NCBI GenBank assembly: GCA_913776195.1
Contig: CAJYMH010000014.1
Span: 62,001 to 126,000, forward strand
DNA length: 64,000 nucleotides
Reading direction: 5' to 3'
DNA from: an uncultured Caulobacter sp.
Lineage (GTDB): Bacteria > Pseudomonadota > Alphaproteobacteria > Caulobacterales > Caulobacteraceae
The position numbers and the translations under genes are program-made. The notes under the pieces are model-generated. The model had not been told where the DNA came from and searched no databases. It saw only the letters and a list, made by a program, of their open reading frames with translations. Shown one piece after another: positions 18,333 through 27,463 of this stretch (the first letter of the stretch is position 1; each line of letters starts with the position of its first letter).

Positions 18333-18578
18333 ATGATAGATGTTTTCAGAAGGTCATTAATAGCGTTTCGTGTTATTTCGGAAGATTTCAATTTTAGAAA
18401 CTTTATGCTTCCGCGATTAAGTTGCGCTTTTGTTTCGATTTTAATGTTCCATGCCTCGTCTCAAACGTGTATTTTTGGTGATTATGGGGTCATTGTATCT
18501 ATTGGCCCTGCAATTGTATTCTTTATTTTATCGACGCACCCTAAGGTGCTTATGGTGTTGCGCTCTAAGTCGTACTGA
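18333..18578 (+). CDS. Possible small membrane protein (81 aa), AT-rich segment
   Basis: The 81-residue frame has a basic start (MIDVFRRSLIAFRVI) and two hydrophobic stretches (LSCAFVSILMF and VIVSIGPAIVFFIL). The local base composition is clearly AT-richer than the rest of the window, which suggests recent acquisition. There is no strong ribosome site. I recognise no family. It could equally be a chance frame in AT-rich DNA. Confidence 0.25.
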   Translation: MIDVFRRSLIAFRVISEDFNFRNFMLPRLSCAFVSILMFHASSQTCIFGDYGVIVSIGPAIVFFILSTHPKVLMVLRSKSY

Positions 18579-18778
18579 CGAGGCGCTCGCCAATCGCAAC
18601 GCCCCATCACGATTAGAATGCGGATCGCAGATGGGCGTTTGCGCTGAGGCTTGAGTCATTTGGCGGTTCCCGGGTCGGTATTGGCGCAGTGCAAAAGGTG
18701 CTGGTTTGGATGCAGTGAGCCTCGACTTGGGTTTGTTGGACGTCGTAGCCCCCCATCTCGCGTGTCGACCGCAAAATT

Positions 18779-18808
18779 CGTGGGGCTCCGTCTTGGCTGA
18801 GCCCCACC
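18779..18808 (-). terminator. Hairpin terminator of the nuclease-NACHT gene
   Basis: GTGGGGCTC (18780-18788) and GAGCCCCAC (18799-18807) form a nine-base perfect stem with a ten-base loop. Read on the minus strand it is followed by GAATTTTGC, a short T-run. It lies 40 bases past the stop codon of the minus-strand gene ending at 18846. Confidence 0.6.
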
Positions 18809-18845
18809 CTTACTTTGAGTACCGCGCTCGTCTGCGAGCAGAATT

Positions 18846-21800
18846 TTAGAACCAACCTTCCTTTTTCGCCACGTCCAACAGCTTCGGGGTTCTTTCGCCT
18901 ACTTTGGCTTTCACGTGTGTATCCGCTGCCGCTATGAGCGGCAGTGGATATAATTCGAGCGAGGCTAAAACTTCCTCAGCAACTTCCTTAGGCATGGGAA
19001 GCTCATCGCGGCGAGGACTGGAGCGGGCCGTGCCGCCTCTACTGTACAACTCCCGAATATCTGAAAGCATTGGTGACCATTTTGGTTCTTCTCGGACTGC
19101 GCGAAGAACTAGTTCTAGCGCGAAGTCCAGCTCCACCTCGCTTGCCTGGCTATCGGATAGGATCGGCCTGACTACGCGGTAGAGTACGTCGCCTGAAAGT
19201 CGAGTTCCCAACAACACCGCAGTTCTAGAACTCAATCTATTCAGCGACTGAATATCTGATCTACTAAGCTGATCAACGGTGGTGCCAGCGGTGCTATAAG
19301 CTTGGCAATATCTATGGCTAATCTGCAAGCATTCCCATTCAGACTGGCTCAGTCCGCTTAAAATAGCATCAACTGTCGTCGACAGTGCCAGCAGTGTTCG
19401 AGGAGTGCCCCAGACCCATAGTGCCAACAGGTAGCGGCAGAGGTCTGGGGTGCCAACAACGCGGCTCAGAGTTTGCATCCACCACTTGGGCGCCCCTGAC
19501 TTCATCCTGAGATATCGGAATGAACCCGTAAGATCAGTGGTTTCTGCGAGTGCCTCGGCTACCCCCGATTCGCCGCGTGCATGCACGCCGGCCGCTATCA
19601 ATGCGATACGATCTACGGCGCAGCAGTCACCCCAAGCGCTTCGGAGGCATTCAACGAGGTCGCTCCACGGCTTCGTTGACGATTTTAGGACCGGCGTCGG
19701 CAGGGTAACGAAGGCCTGATAGCCATCTTTGGCTGTCACGGTGCTGGGCGAGATTTCGTCCTCAGTCTTAGGGGCGGGGGTGCTGCTGGCCGACAGGCGG
19801 CTTTCGAGCACGTGATAAAGAGGCGCACCCGAGGAGTCGGAGAATGGCAGCCCGTACTGATAGAGGCTGAGAATCCTCGCTGTCCATGACAAGTCAGACT
19901 CCGACGAATGGCGGCGCTGGATGACTGCGGGGGGCGTGTGCAGACCGCGGCGTAGTTCCTCAGTGGCGATCGTTTGGAGCGCGGTGCTGCCCGCTAATAT
20001 CTCGAAATGACCCGCATCTAGCAGGCCTCGCACAGCCATCGCCGGAGGCGGATTAGGTAAGTGTTGAATCGCCAAAGCTGGGGAGCCTCTGAAGACTCCC
20101 AAGAGCGCCCCCGTGGAAATCCAATCTCCTAACGATTGAGACTTCGCAAGGGAGAGCCAAAGCGAAGCGCGTTCGAGGTTGGTGCTGTTCTGACCGAGCG
20201 CTCTGGCTAATGCCTGACGCTCATCACGCTTTGTCGCTGTGCTGAAGCGTTCCCATAATCGATCGACGAACTCCTGCTTGCCGCTACGATCGGGCAACGG
20301 ACTCCAAGCTAAGGTGCCGGCCTGCTCCGCTGCCAAAAGTTGCTTAAGCTCCGGCTTCTCGCAAATAAGCTCGACGACACGCTTTACGGCGGGCTGATAT
20401 TGGGTGAAGACCCAGTCCGAGAGAAACATCAAGGCAACCATACGCGGATGACTTGTGCTGTGATAATCACCGGATCCAGCGATTTGATTCAGTTCGTCAA
20501 CGAGTGCTGAAACCTCCCCTTTACTGAAGCAACCCCCGTAAAACCGGGCCACATTTAGCCAGTAGGGATTGCGTACCAACGCCTGAAAGCGATCGAGTTT
20601 CGTGCCTCGATGATCTTCGCCAACCGGAGAATAGGGAGCCGTCTCATAAAGATGGCGCGCGGCGAAATATTCGCGAAGTGGCTGCACTTCAAATTCATAG
20701 GTCTCTAATACCCGCGACACGAGCGCGCCAACTCTCTCGATTATACCATTAAATAGCGCATTTACGACGCTAGTGTCTTCGCCTTGACTGTCTAAATATG
20801 TAAAAAGAGTCGATCTAAGCTCATTGTATTCTATGCTGCCATCGCCCCCGCCCTCCGCGCCGGTTTGCAGTTTCCACGCAAGAAATCGGTGTATATCAAT
20901 AATAAGCTCTCGATTATCGCGAACTATATCACTTTTCTCAGACTCTCGACTGAAGAACATATCCATATAGGCATCATACATAGCTGTCCGTTTTTCTGGT
21001 AAAGAAGATCCTCGATTGTTTATAAGGGACAGCAGTATGGTTAGCTGCATGGGGTTTTTGGCTAGATATTGCGTATGCGCCTCCTCCAATTTCTCATTCA
21101 GTACTCGAACAAGAGTGAGGCGTTCGGCATGCTTGAGCGATTTCGCTTGCATCCACTTGGTGGTGTACGCGTCGACGTGCGTGCGCTCTAGAGGGAGCAA
21201 CTGAAAGTAGGCCCATTGATCACGCGGGAAGCGAACAGACTTCGCAAAGGCGGCTGGGCGACTCGTTACAACGGCTTGAACGGTGAACTCGCCAGCATTC
21301 TGCAGTCGACCTATGGCCTTGGATATTTCTGTAACGAGCGTGTTTCGCATCGTCACGTCTGCCACTTCATCAAAGCCGTCTAAGGCCAGAAACAGATGGC
21401 TGGCTTTCGCGACCGCAATTAAGTCGGAGACGTTGAAGTTTGCGCCGCCTGAAGCGTGCCGAATTTGCCCGGCCAGAAACCCTTCGAGCGACTTCGGTTC
21501 GCGGTCATCCAGAGCGGCCACTTTGGACTGGAACGGGTCGGTGCCCCCTAGCCATTTAGCTAGATCGCGCAAATCTACACGAAAAGGTATCCTTGCCATA
21601 AAGGTCCGGTGGGGCGAGGGTAGCTGCTCAAGCTCAGCAGTTTTATCAAGCATAAGCATTCGCAGCACTTGGCAGGCGTACTGGGTGACGGTGGATTTAC
21701 CTTGGCCAGGGGCACCTTCTAGAAGAATTTTGGAATAGCGATCCTTTGCCGCTTCAGACAGTAGAAAGTTCGCGGCGTGATGCGATTCTCTATAGTAATA

Positions 21801-22541
21801 AAAATGGGGTCTCAGATTGCCGCGGTAATAATGTCTGGCATTCCGATTAAAATTAACAATTTCATCTTGAGCTTCTTGCTCGCTTTCCGACATTGGAAGA
21901 TCGACAAACAAATCTGTCATCGTGCTTCGAAGATCGGTTTGTTTAAACTTTAATTCTGAATCATCATCATATTGTGCTGTCATGTAGGCCCGAATGGCGT
22001 TCCGCCGCCTCTCTTCATCCTCACCGAGGCTGCCACGGATAAGGGTTTCAAGAAGATCGGTAGCCTTTAAGACCTCAGGATAGCTCCACTTTACGCCTGA
22101 AGCTGCGTCAAGTCTGCGATCAATATCGTCTCGCCACCAGCAGTACGACTCGATGCCGAGCAAATGAGATAGCTCGTCATTAACCTTGTCGATTGAGCCG
22201 CTACCTAAATGCGCCGTACCTGCAACATTGGTGATGAGGAGGTACTTTCGGAGGCCGAGAGACTTTAAACGATCGACTTTTTTCTTCTCTGTGCGGACGA
22301 CATCTAAAATCATTTCGCGCGCAGAGCGGTCGCTGGACGAGGCTTTGCTATACTTGACTTGAAAAACGACCAGCTCTCGCGAGCCGCCCGCACTGCTCGC
22401 CATTGCTCTATGGAAGAATGCGTCGCGTCCGCCGTCAGGCTGGCCTACGGGCAGGCATTGCGCAGACGGGTGTTCTATCGCGATAAGCGCTTGGCAAAGC
22501 TCTTGAAATCTCTGATCTCCGAGCGTTTCGTAGTGGTACAT
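18846..22541 (-). CDS. Nuclease-NACHT NTPase, probable anti-phage defence protein
   Basis: A 1231-residue STAND NTPase. The N-terminus is a PD-(D/E)xK nuclease domain of the Mrr/Cap4 type: PDGGRDAF (Asp40) followed by VVFQVKYSK (Gln61, Lys63). A NACHT domain follows with P-loop GAPGQGKST (Lys282), the NACHT form of Walker B, LFLALDGFDEVAD (Asp388, Asp391, Glu392), and sensor VVTSRPAAF (Arg428). The remaining 700 residues are mostly helical and probably the sensor. Bacterial NACHT proteins are known anti-phage factors that oligomerise on sensing infection and unleash the fused effector, here presumably DNA cleavage. The ATG at 22541 is preceded by a run of six G. The frame is open 83 codons further, but that part is low-quality, Cys- and Arg-rich sequence. 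The gene stands alone in an AT-richer island. Confidence 0.88.
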   Translation of the reverse strand: MYHYETLGDQRFQELCQALIAIEHPSAQCLPVGQPDGGRDAFFHRAMASSAGGSRELVVFQVKYSKASSSDRSAREMILDVVRTEKKKVDRLKSLGLRKYLLITNVAGTAHLGSGSIDKVNDELSHLLGIESYCWWRDDIDRRLDAASGVKWSYPEVLKATDLLETLIRGSLGEDEERRRNAIRAYMTAQYDDDSELKFKQTDLRSTMTDLFVDLPMSESEQEAQDEIVNFNRNARHYYRGNLRPHFYYYRESHHAANFLLSEAAKDRYSKILLEGAPGQGKSTVTQYACQVLRMLMLDKTAELEQLPSPHRTFMARIPFRVDLRDLAKWLGGTDPFQSKVAALDDREPKSLEGFLAGQIRHASGGANFNVSDLIAVAKASHLFLALDGFDEVADVTMRNTLVTEISKAIGRLQNAGEFTVQAVVTSRPAAFAKSVRFPRDQWAYFQLLPLERTHVDAYTTKWMQAKSLKHAERLTLVRVLNEKLEEAHTQYLAKNPMQLTILLSLINNRGSSLPEKRTAMYDAYMDMFFSRESEKSDIVRDNRELIIDIHRFLAWKLQTGAEGGGDGSIEYNELRSTLFTYLDSQGEDTSVVNALFNGIIERVGALVSRVLETYEFEVQPLREYFAARHLYETAPYSPVGEDHRGTKLDRFQALVRNPYWLNVARFYGGCFSKGEVSALVDELNQIAGSGDYHSTSHPRMVALMFLSDWVFTQYQPAVKRVVELICEKPELKQLLAAEQAGTLAWSPLPDRSGKQEFVDRLWERFSTATKRDERQALARALGQNSTNLERASLWLSLAKSQSLGDWISTGALLGVFRGSPALAIQHLPNPPPAMAVRGLLDAGHFEILAGSTALQTIATEELRRGLHTPPAVIQRRHSSESDLSWTARILSLYQYGLPFSDSSGAPLYHVLESRLSASSTPAPKTEDEISPSTVTAKDGYQAFVTLPTPVLKSSTKPWSDLVECLRSAWGDCCAVDRIALIAAGVHARGESGVAEALAETTDLTGSFRYLRMKSGAPKWWMQTLSRVVGTPDLCRYLLALWVWGTPRTLLALSTTVDAILSGLSQSEWECLQISHRYCQAYSTAGTTVDQLSRSDIQSLNRLSSRTAVLLGTRLSGDVLYRVVRPILSDSQASEVELDFALELVLRAVREEPKWSPMLSDIRELYSRGGTARSSPRRDELPMPKEVAEEVLASLELYPLPLIAAADTHVKAKVGERTPKLLDVAKKEGWF

Positions 22542-22922
22542 ATGCCCCCCTTTTTTTGATGACCCCTGTTGTTTGAGGGGATACACGGCAAGCGAGAGGT
22601 TAAAGTCAAGCTCGCTTAATCCGTCACGGATAGTGGCACACAGACTCGTGTTGGTCTGGGACAGCAGCCCTCTTGGGCAATGAGCTTGACCGGAGCGCGG
22701 AAGAGCCTCTTGCGTGGTATCCATTGCGCGGCACACATGCCGGAAGCCGACGTGCAGCTTCCGCTTCTTCTCATCGGCAAGTCTTGGCACCTAAGCCAAC
22801 GTCTGCAATTGGCGCATAGCTGCCGATAGTCGACGAGCTGTTTAGCTGATTTAGCGTCGAGCTTTTGGCTACACGCTAATGACAGCCTTTGGCGCTCGTA
22901 CCCGCCAGGTACCTTTGCAGAG
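22542..22922. other. Intergenic stretch at the right border of the accessory island
   Basis: It should contain the minus-strand promoter of the NACHT gene. The NACHT reading frame happens to stay open to 22790, but that stretch lacks the character of the rest of the protein. No tRNA, integrase or repeat was recognised. Confidence 0.4.
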
Positions 22923-24533
22923 TTAGCCGCCGTCTTGGCTGGCGGTCGCACGGATGGGTTCGTAGCGTGACATGAACACGCGCTCGGTTGAGAACGGGTC
23001 ACTTTCTAGGCGGGCAGGGACATCGAACAGCATTGTCGCGCGCCGCTTTGGCTCAAAGGTTGGCCAAGCGGGCAGCCCCGAATGGTTTGGATCGCCGGTC
23101 TTGGCGAAGACGAGCCAAGCGTTCGCCATGGCCTCAGTCATGGCGCGTGTCTGCGCGCTCTCAGGTCCGGTCAGATGGAGCGCCCTGTCCACATTGTCGA
23201 ACATGAACGGCAGGTCGAGCGTGTGCTGGCTTAACCGACGGCCGTCTTCGGCGGGCGAGCGCCAGGTGACCTGATACATCCAGGTCTTGCTGGCGGCGCC
23301 CAGGGCGGCGCGACGCTCGCCCATAAGCACAGCGTTGCGGATGTAGGAGCGCCAGGACGTGATCCTGAAGAATAGCTCGCTGTTGCTCGCCTTGGGCGCG
23401 GACGCCTTGAAGACGGCCAGGGCTTCGGCCACATCCTGCGGCGGTATAAAACGACCAAGGCGGGCGGTCAGTTCAGCGTCGTCCATGGTGTAGACCGTCG
23501 GGTCGCGACCCAACTGGTTAGAAAGCTCCGTCTGGGTCGTTCCCAGCAGCATCGGAACCTTGGCGGTGTGGGCCGGGGCGTTCGGGATGAAGGGATGAGC
23601 GTCGAACGTCGTCCCATCCATCGTCGGCTCGAACCGGTAGCCAGCCTCACGGATTACTTTAAACTGTGCGCCGATAAGAGTGCGAAGAGGAACCGCTTGG
23701 AGGGCTGCGACGTCACCTTGCCCAAGCGACAGCGTCTTCAGTAGCGCAGCAGTCAAAGCTTCGGATTGATCAGGCGTCTGCACGAGCAGGTGAGATCCAG
23801 ACTGCACCACACCCTTGTGGAATAGGCCCGCGGCGTCTTTGCCTGCAAAGCACAGGCTGACCTTTCGGCCGCCGCCAGATTGGCCGTAGATCATCACGTT
23901 GTTCGGATCGCCGCCAAAGGCGTCGATATTCTCGCGCACCCAGGTCAACGCCTGGACGATGTCGAGGAAGCCGACATTGCCTGATCGGGCGAAAGACGCG
24001 CCAAACGTCCGCGACAGATCGCAAAACCCAAGCACGTTCAGGCGATGGTTGATCGTGCAGACGACCACGTCGCCCCGCCGGGCCATGCGTGTCCCGTCAT
24101 AGACGCCACTCGAGCCGGAGCCGGCTTCAAAACCGCCGCCGTGCAGCCAGACCAGCACGGGCCGTTTTGCGCCGCCCTTCGTGGACGGGGTCCACACATT
24201 GATGCGCAGACAGTCCTCCGTCATGGCTCTGCTGTCCGCCAGGGCGGTCGGGATCTGCGGCGCCTGGTCTCCATAGTCGAGGGCGTCACGCACGCCGGCG
24301 AAGGTGGGCGCGGGGGAGGGGGGCATGAAGCGTCCGGCGCCTTCGGTGGACGCGCCATAGCGCATGCCCTTGAAGACGTGGACGCCGTCGGCGACGCGGC
24401 CCCGGTAGCGGCCTTGCGCGGTCTCCACGAGGCTCTCGTCGCTGGCGTGAGCGACGCCGGCGAGGCTCCAGGCGGTGGTCACCAGGCTTGCGGCGCCAAG
24501 GACGGTGCGGCGGGACAGATCAGGTGCGGTCAT
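22923..24533 (-). CDS. Exported type-B carboxylesterase (third gene of esterase operon)
   Basis: A 536-residue carboxylesterase/cholinesterase-family hydrolase with a twin-arginine leader (SRRTVLGAASLV, residues 7-18), so it is folded in the cytoplasm and exported. The oxyanion motif is HGGGF (131-135) and the nucleophile is Ser219 in YGQSGGG. The acid is probably Glu in GTTQTELSN and the catalytic His is in SQHTLDLPF. Substrates are carboxylic esters, often of bulky compounds. It is the last gene of a three-gene minus-strand operon; only 22 bases separate it from the related esterase upstream. Confidence 0.92.
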   Translation of the reverse strand: MTAPDLSRRTVLGAASLVTTAWSLAGVAHASDESLVETAQGRYRGRVADGVHVFKGMRYGASTEGAGRFMPPSPAPTFAGVRDALDYGDQAPQIPTALADSRAMTEDCLRINVWTPSTKGGAKRPVLVWLHGGGFEAGSGSSGVYDGTRMARRGDVVVCTINHRLNVLGFCDLSRTFGASFARSGNVGFLDIVQALTWVRENIDAFGGDPNNVMIYGQSGGGRKVSLCFAGKDAAGLFHKGVVQSGSHLLVQTPDQSEALTAALLKTLSLGQGDVAALQAVPLRTLIGAQFKVIREAGYRFEPTMDGTTFDAHPFIPNAPAHTAKVPMLLGTTQTELSNQLGRDPTVYTMDDAELTARLGRFIPPQDVAEALAVFKASAPKASNSELFFRITSWRSYIRNAVLMGERRAALGAASKTWMYQVTWRSPAEDGRRLSQHTLDLPFMFDNVDRALHLTGPESAQTRAMTEAMANAWLVFAKTGDPNHSGLPAWPTFEPKRRATMLFDVPARLESDPFSTERVFMSRYEPIRATASQDGG

Positions 24534-24555
24534 GACGCCTTCTTAGGCTTGAGGA

Positions 24556-26190
24556 TCAGTCGGTGACGGGGCGAGCGGTCTGGGCGCGGCTGGCCCAGTA
24601 GCGACGAAATTCGCCGCGAGGATCATCGACGACGGCCGTGCTTTCGTTGAAAACCATGGTGGACCGCCGCTTCGGTTCGTAAGCCGGCCACGCGCCAAGG
24701 CGCGGCGTGTTGGGATCGCCCGTGGCGGCGAAGGCGACGAAGGCGCCGGCCAGCTGGTCGGCGAGACGCCGGTGCAGCAAGCTTGGACCATAGAGGGGCA
24801 GGCGAACGTCGTGCATCGCCGGCGCGACATCGATGCCATGCGGCGCCCCGTAGCGCGCGCCATAGACCGGGCTGGGCTGTGTCCAAAGATAGCTCCAGAC
24901 CGGCGCGCCCCCGTTGGCCGCCTGGGCCGCCTTGCGCTCGGCGATCAGCGCCGCGCCCCGACGGTAGGTCTGATCGGTGACGGCGCGGGCGCAGAGTATG
25001 AAGGGGGTGGCCTTGGGGTCATCGGCCCTGTAGCGCGCAAGAAGATCCTTGCCCTCCTGGCCTACGAGGGCGGCGAAGCGCCGTTCAGCGTCGGCCCAGG
25101 ACATGTCGAAGTCGCGCTCGCGATAGGTGCGCTCATCCAAAACCGTGCTGACGATTAACGGCGCCTCGGCCGAGACTGGCGGCGCGTCGGGATCGAAGGG
25201 GTGACGCGGCAGGGCGTCACCCAGAACGGGGGCGAAACTGTTGGGCGCCTCACCGCGTCGCCGCGCGTCCGCCTCGATCTGCATCTGGGCGATGAGAAGA
25301 GTGCGATAGGGCAGGTCCTGCAGCCGCCGCAAATCTGTGGCCGGCACGCCCAGGCGCGCGAGCAGCTGCGCGCTGGCCGCTTGCGCCTCGCTGCGCTCCA
25401 CCGCGCGCAGGCGCGGCCCGCTCATGACGATGGCGCGATGGAAAAGGCCCTTGGCCGAAGGCATGGCCATCAGGTGGCAGACCTTCGCCCCGCCGCCGGA
25501 CTGCCCGAAGATCAGCACCCGGCCCGGATCGCCGCCAAAGGCCTCAATGTTGGTCTTCACCCATCGAAGCGCGGCGACCAGGTCCTGCATGCCGACCGAC
25601 CCCGCGTCAGCGAGTTCCGGCGTATCGCCAAGGTGCAGATAGCCAAGGGCGCTGAGGCGGTGGTTTACGGTGACGACCACACAGTCGCCGAACCTGGCGA
25701 GCATCTCGCCATCGGAGCCTGGGCCATTGGACGAGCCGCCGTAGAACCCTCCGCCGTGGAAGCGGACAAGAACGGGGCGTTTGGCGCCATCGAGCGCTGG
25801 CGTCCAAAGGTTCAGGACAAGGCAATCCTCGCCCATGCCCCCAGGCTGCACGTCATTGAGGATGAGGTCGGCATAGTCGTGACGCCGGTCCCCTGGCGCC
25901 TGGGGCGCGACCTGGCCAAAGTCGAGGCAGTCGCGCACGCCTGTCCACGGCTGCACAGGCCGCGGCGGCATGAAGCGGTTACGCCCGCCTGTCGGGGCGC
26001 CATAAGGGACGCCGCGAAACCCGCTGATCCCCCCCGAACGCAGACCCCTGATCTTGCCGTCCGCGGTCTGCGCCACCGGGAAGACGTCCGCTTCGGAGAC
26101 TTCGGCCCCAAGCGTGGGCCGGCCCACCCCCACGAGCCCAAGCAAGCCGCCGCCCGCCAGCAGCTCTCGACGCCGCAGCGCGTATGTCAT
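24556..26190 (-). CDS. Exported type-B carboxylesterase (second gene of esterase operon)
   Basis: A 544-residue relative of the next gene in the operon, also with a Tat-like leader (LRRRELLAGGGLLGLVG, residues 5-21). The oxyanion motif is HGGGF (145-149) and the nucleophile is Ser231 in FGQSGGG. The catalytic His is likely in GAPHGIDV. The two esterases are diverged enough that they probably handle different ester bonds of one substrate, or different substrates. It starts 10 bases after the stop of the lipoprotein hydrolase gene, so translation is closely coupled. Confidence 0.92.
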   Translation of the reverse strand: MTYALRRRELLAGGGLLGLVGVGRPTLGAEVSEADVFPVAQTADGKIRGLRSGGISGFRGVPYGAPTGGRNRFMPPRPVQPWTGVRDCLDFGQVAPQAPGDRRHDYADLILNDVQPGGMGEDCLVLNLWTPALDGAKRPVLVRFHGGGFYGGSSNGPGSDGEMLARFGDCVVVTVNHRLSALGYLHLGDTPELADAGSVGMQDLVAALRWVKTNIEAFGGDPGRVLIFGQSGGGAKVCHLMAMPSAKGLFHRAIVMSGPRLRAVERSEAQAASAQLLARLGVPATDLRRLQDLPYRTLLIAQMQIEADARRRGEAPNSFAPVLGDALPRHPFDPDAPPVSAEAPLIVSTVLDERTYRERDFDMSWADAERRFAALVGQEGKDLLARYRADDPKATPFILCARAVTDQTYRRGAALIAERKAAQAANGGAPVWSYLWTQPSPVYGARYGAPHGIDVAPAMHDVRLPLYGPSLLHRRLADQLAGAFVAFAATGDPNTPRLGAWPAYEPKRRSTMVFNESTAVVDDPRGEFRRYWASRAQTARPVTD

Positions 26191-26200
26191 CGACAGATCC

Positions 26201-27322
26201 TCATAGCAGGGCGGCCCCTAATGCGGCCCAGGCGGCGTCGGCTGTCAGTTGCGCCTGGCCAAAGCCCATGGTCGCCACCACCAGGTCGTGGCTGGGCAGC
26301 ACAAAGCAAAACTGGCCGCGAGCGCCGGCGGCGAACGCCATGTCACGCGGCGCGCCTGCGACGCGGCCGCTGGCGTTCAGCCACCAAAGATACCCGTAGG
26401 CCGGGTTGAGCGGGGAGGGCGTCAGGGATTGGCGAATATAGTCCGCGCTGATCAGGGTGCGGCCGCTCCACTGCCCCTTGTCCAGATAGAGCTGGCCCAG
26501 GCGCGCAAGATCGCGGCAAGACAAGAGGATCGAGCCGCCGATACGAATATTTCCGCGGCGATCGACGCCCTCGGGCTGGTAGGTGAAGACCTCGCAGCCC
26601 AGCGGCCCGATGAGCTCGCTCATCATGTAGTCGTGGCTAGTGCGGCCGCAGGCGCCGGCGACGATGTCCGCCAGATGGTCGGCGGCGGCGCCGTCATAAT
26701 AGAAGCGCTCGCCGGCGCGCAGGGTCCGCCCGTAGCCTTCAGGCGATCCGGCTTCGCCCTTGTCCTGCCATTGGTACTCATCCCCAGGGCCGGACGCAGC
26801 CGCCGCATCAAGCCTGCGCGGCGGACGTGAACTTGGCTTGACGTTTAAGGTCCCGCCCGAGGTCATGGTCAAAAGCTGGCGGATCGTCACATCCTCGCGC
26901 AGCCCGGACCGGGACGGCGGATGGTAGCGCGCGGCCAGGTCGTCCAGGCGCAGCAGGCCTTGGGTCACAGCCCGCCCCACCATCGCCCCGCCGAAGGACT
27001 TGCCAGCCGAGAACGACACATTGCCCCAGGTGGGCTCTGCGCGATGCCAGGCGTTGGCCCAGTAGCGCTCATAGACGAGCGCTCCGCCTTTGATGATCAC
27101 CAGGCCCTGCCGCTCACCCGCCGCGCCAAGCGCGTCCGCGGCCCGGTCGAGGGCTGCAGGCGTCAGGCCGACGCTCGCCGGGGCCGCGGACCGCCAGGGG
27201 CCTCGGCCCGGTCCGCGTTTGTTGCTCGAAGTCGCGAAGCGCGCCGACCCAGCGCAGCCAGCGAGCATAGCGCCGCTCGCAAGCGCGAACGCGCGGCGGT
27301 CGATCGCCGAGGACGGCCGCAT
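26201..27322 (-). CDS. Lipoprotein serine hydrolase, beta-lactamase/6-aminohexanoate-dimer hydrolase-like
   Basis: A 373-residue penicillin-binding-protein-fold hydrolase. The leader has a twin-Arg followed by a perfect lipobox (DRRAFALASGAMLAGC, Cys23), so it should be anchored in the envelope. The nucleophile motif is SAGK (Ser105-Lys108) in NVSFSAGKSF. The second motif includes a Tyr in FYYDGAAADHL. The arrangement with TIRQLLTMTSGG matches the amide- and ester-cleaving branch that includes nylon oligomer hydrolase. It is the first gene of an operon with two carboxylesterases, starting with AGGAGG seven bases before the ATG. Two palindromes lie in its promoter. Confidence 0.88.
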   Translation of the reverse strand: MRPSSAIDRRAFALASGAMLAGCAGSARFATSSNKRGPGRGPWRSAAPASVGLTPAALDRAADALGAAGERQGLVIIKGGALVYERYWANAWHRAEPTWGNVSFSAGKSFGGAMVGRAVTQGLLRLDDLAARYHPPSRSGLREDVTIRQLLTMTSGGTLNVKPSSRPPRRLDAAAASGPGDEYQWQDKGEAGSPEGYGRTLRAGERFYYDGAAADHLADIVAGACGRTSHDYMMSELIGPLGCEVFTYQPEGVDRRGNIRIGGSILLSCRDLARLGQLYLDKGQWSGRTLISADYIRQSLTPSPLNPAYGYLWWLNASGRVAGAPRDMAFAAGARGQFCFVLPSHDLVVATMGFGQAQLTADAAWAALGAALL

Positions 27323-27331
27323 GTTTCCTCC

Positions 27332-27350
27332 TGTTCCGCCAGACGGAACA
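27332..27350. promoter_or_regulatory. Palindromic operator in the esterase-operon leader
   Basis: TGTTCCGCCAGACGGAACA is a perfect inverted repeat with seven-base arms and a five-base spacer, just upstream of the ribosome site of the lipoprotein hydrolase gene. A sister site with 15 of 19 identical bases lies at 28290 in front of the TonB receptor. The divergent IclR gene between them is the natural candidate for the binding protein. Confidence 0.65.
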
Positions 27351-27368
27351 ACGTTTCATTATTGGGTC

Positions 27369-27398
27369 TATTAGTCGAACGCTTGTTCGACTTGTCAA
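27369..27398 (-). promoter_or_regulatory. Promoter of the esterase operon with embedded palindrome
   Basis: On the minus strand TTGACA (27398-27393) is followed after 17 bases by ACTAAT (27375-27370), a fair sigma-70 match. The perfect inverted repeat AGTCGAACGCTTGTTCGACT (27373-27392) fills the spacer, a position where a bound protein would block RNA polymerase. Confidence 0.55.
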
Positions 27399-27463
27399 TG
27401 CGCCGACTTGCGAGCGCCACGGCGCTTTCGTAATCCAGTCACCGGGACACGGGAGCTTTGGCG

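Noticed and set aside
22542..22790. Upstream extension of the NACHT protein by 83 residues
   Set aside because: The extension is Cys/Arg/Ser-rich and unlike the nuclease domain; the ATG at 22541 has a G-rich ribosome site and begins right at the domain.
25201..26409. A 402-codon plus-strand frame opposite the carboxylesterase at 24556-26190
   Set aside because: The esterase on the minus strand has full catalytic motifs; the opposite frame is His/Arg/Ala-rich shadow sequence.
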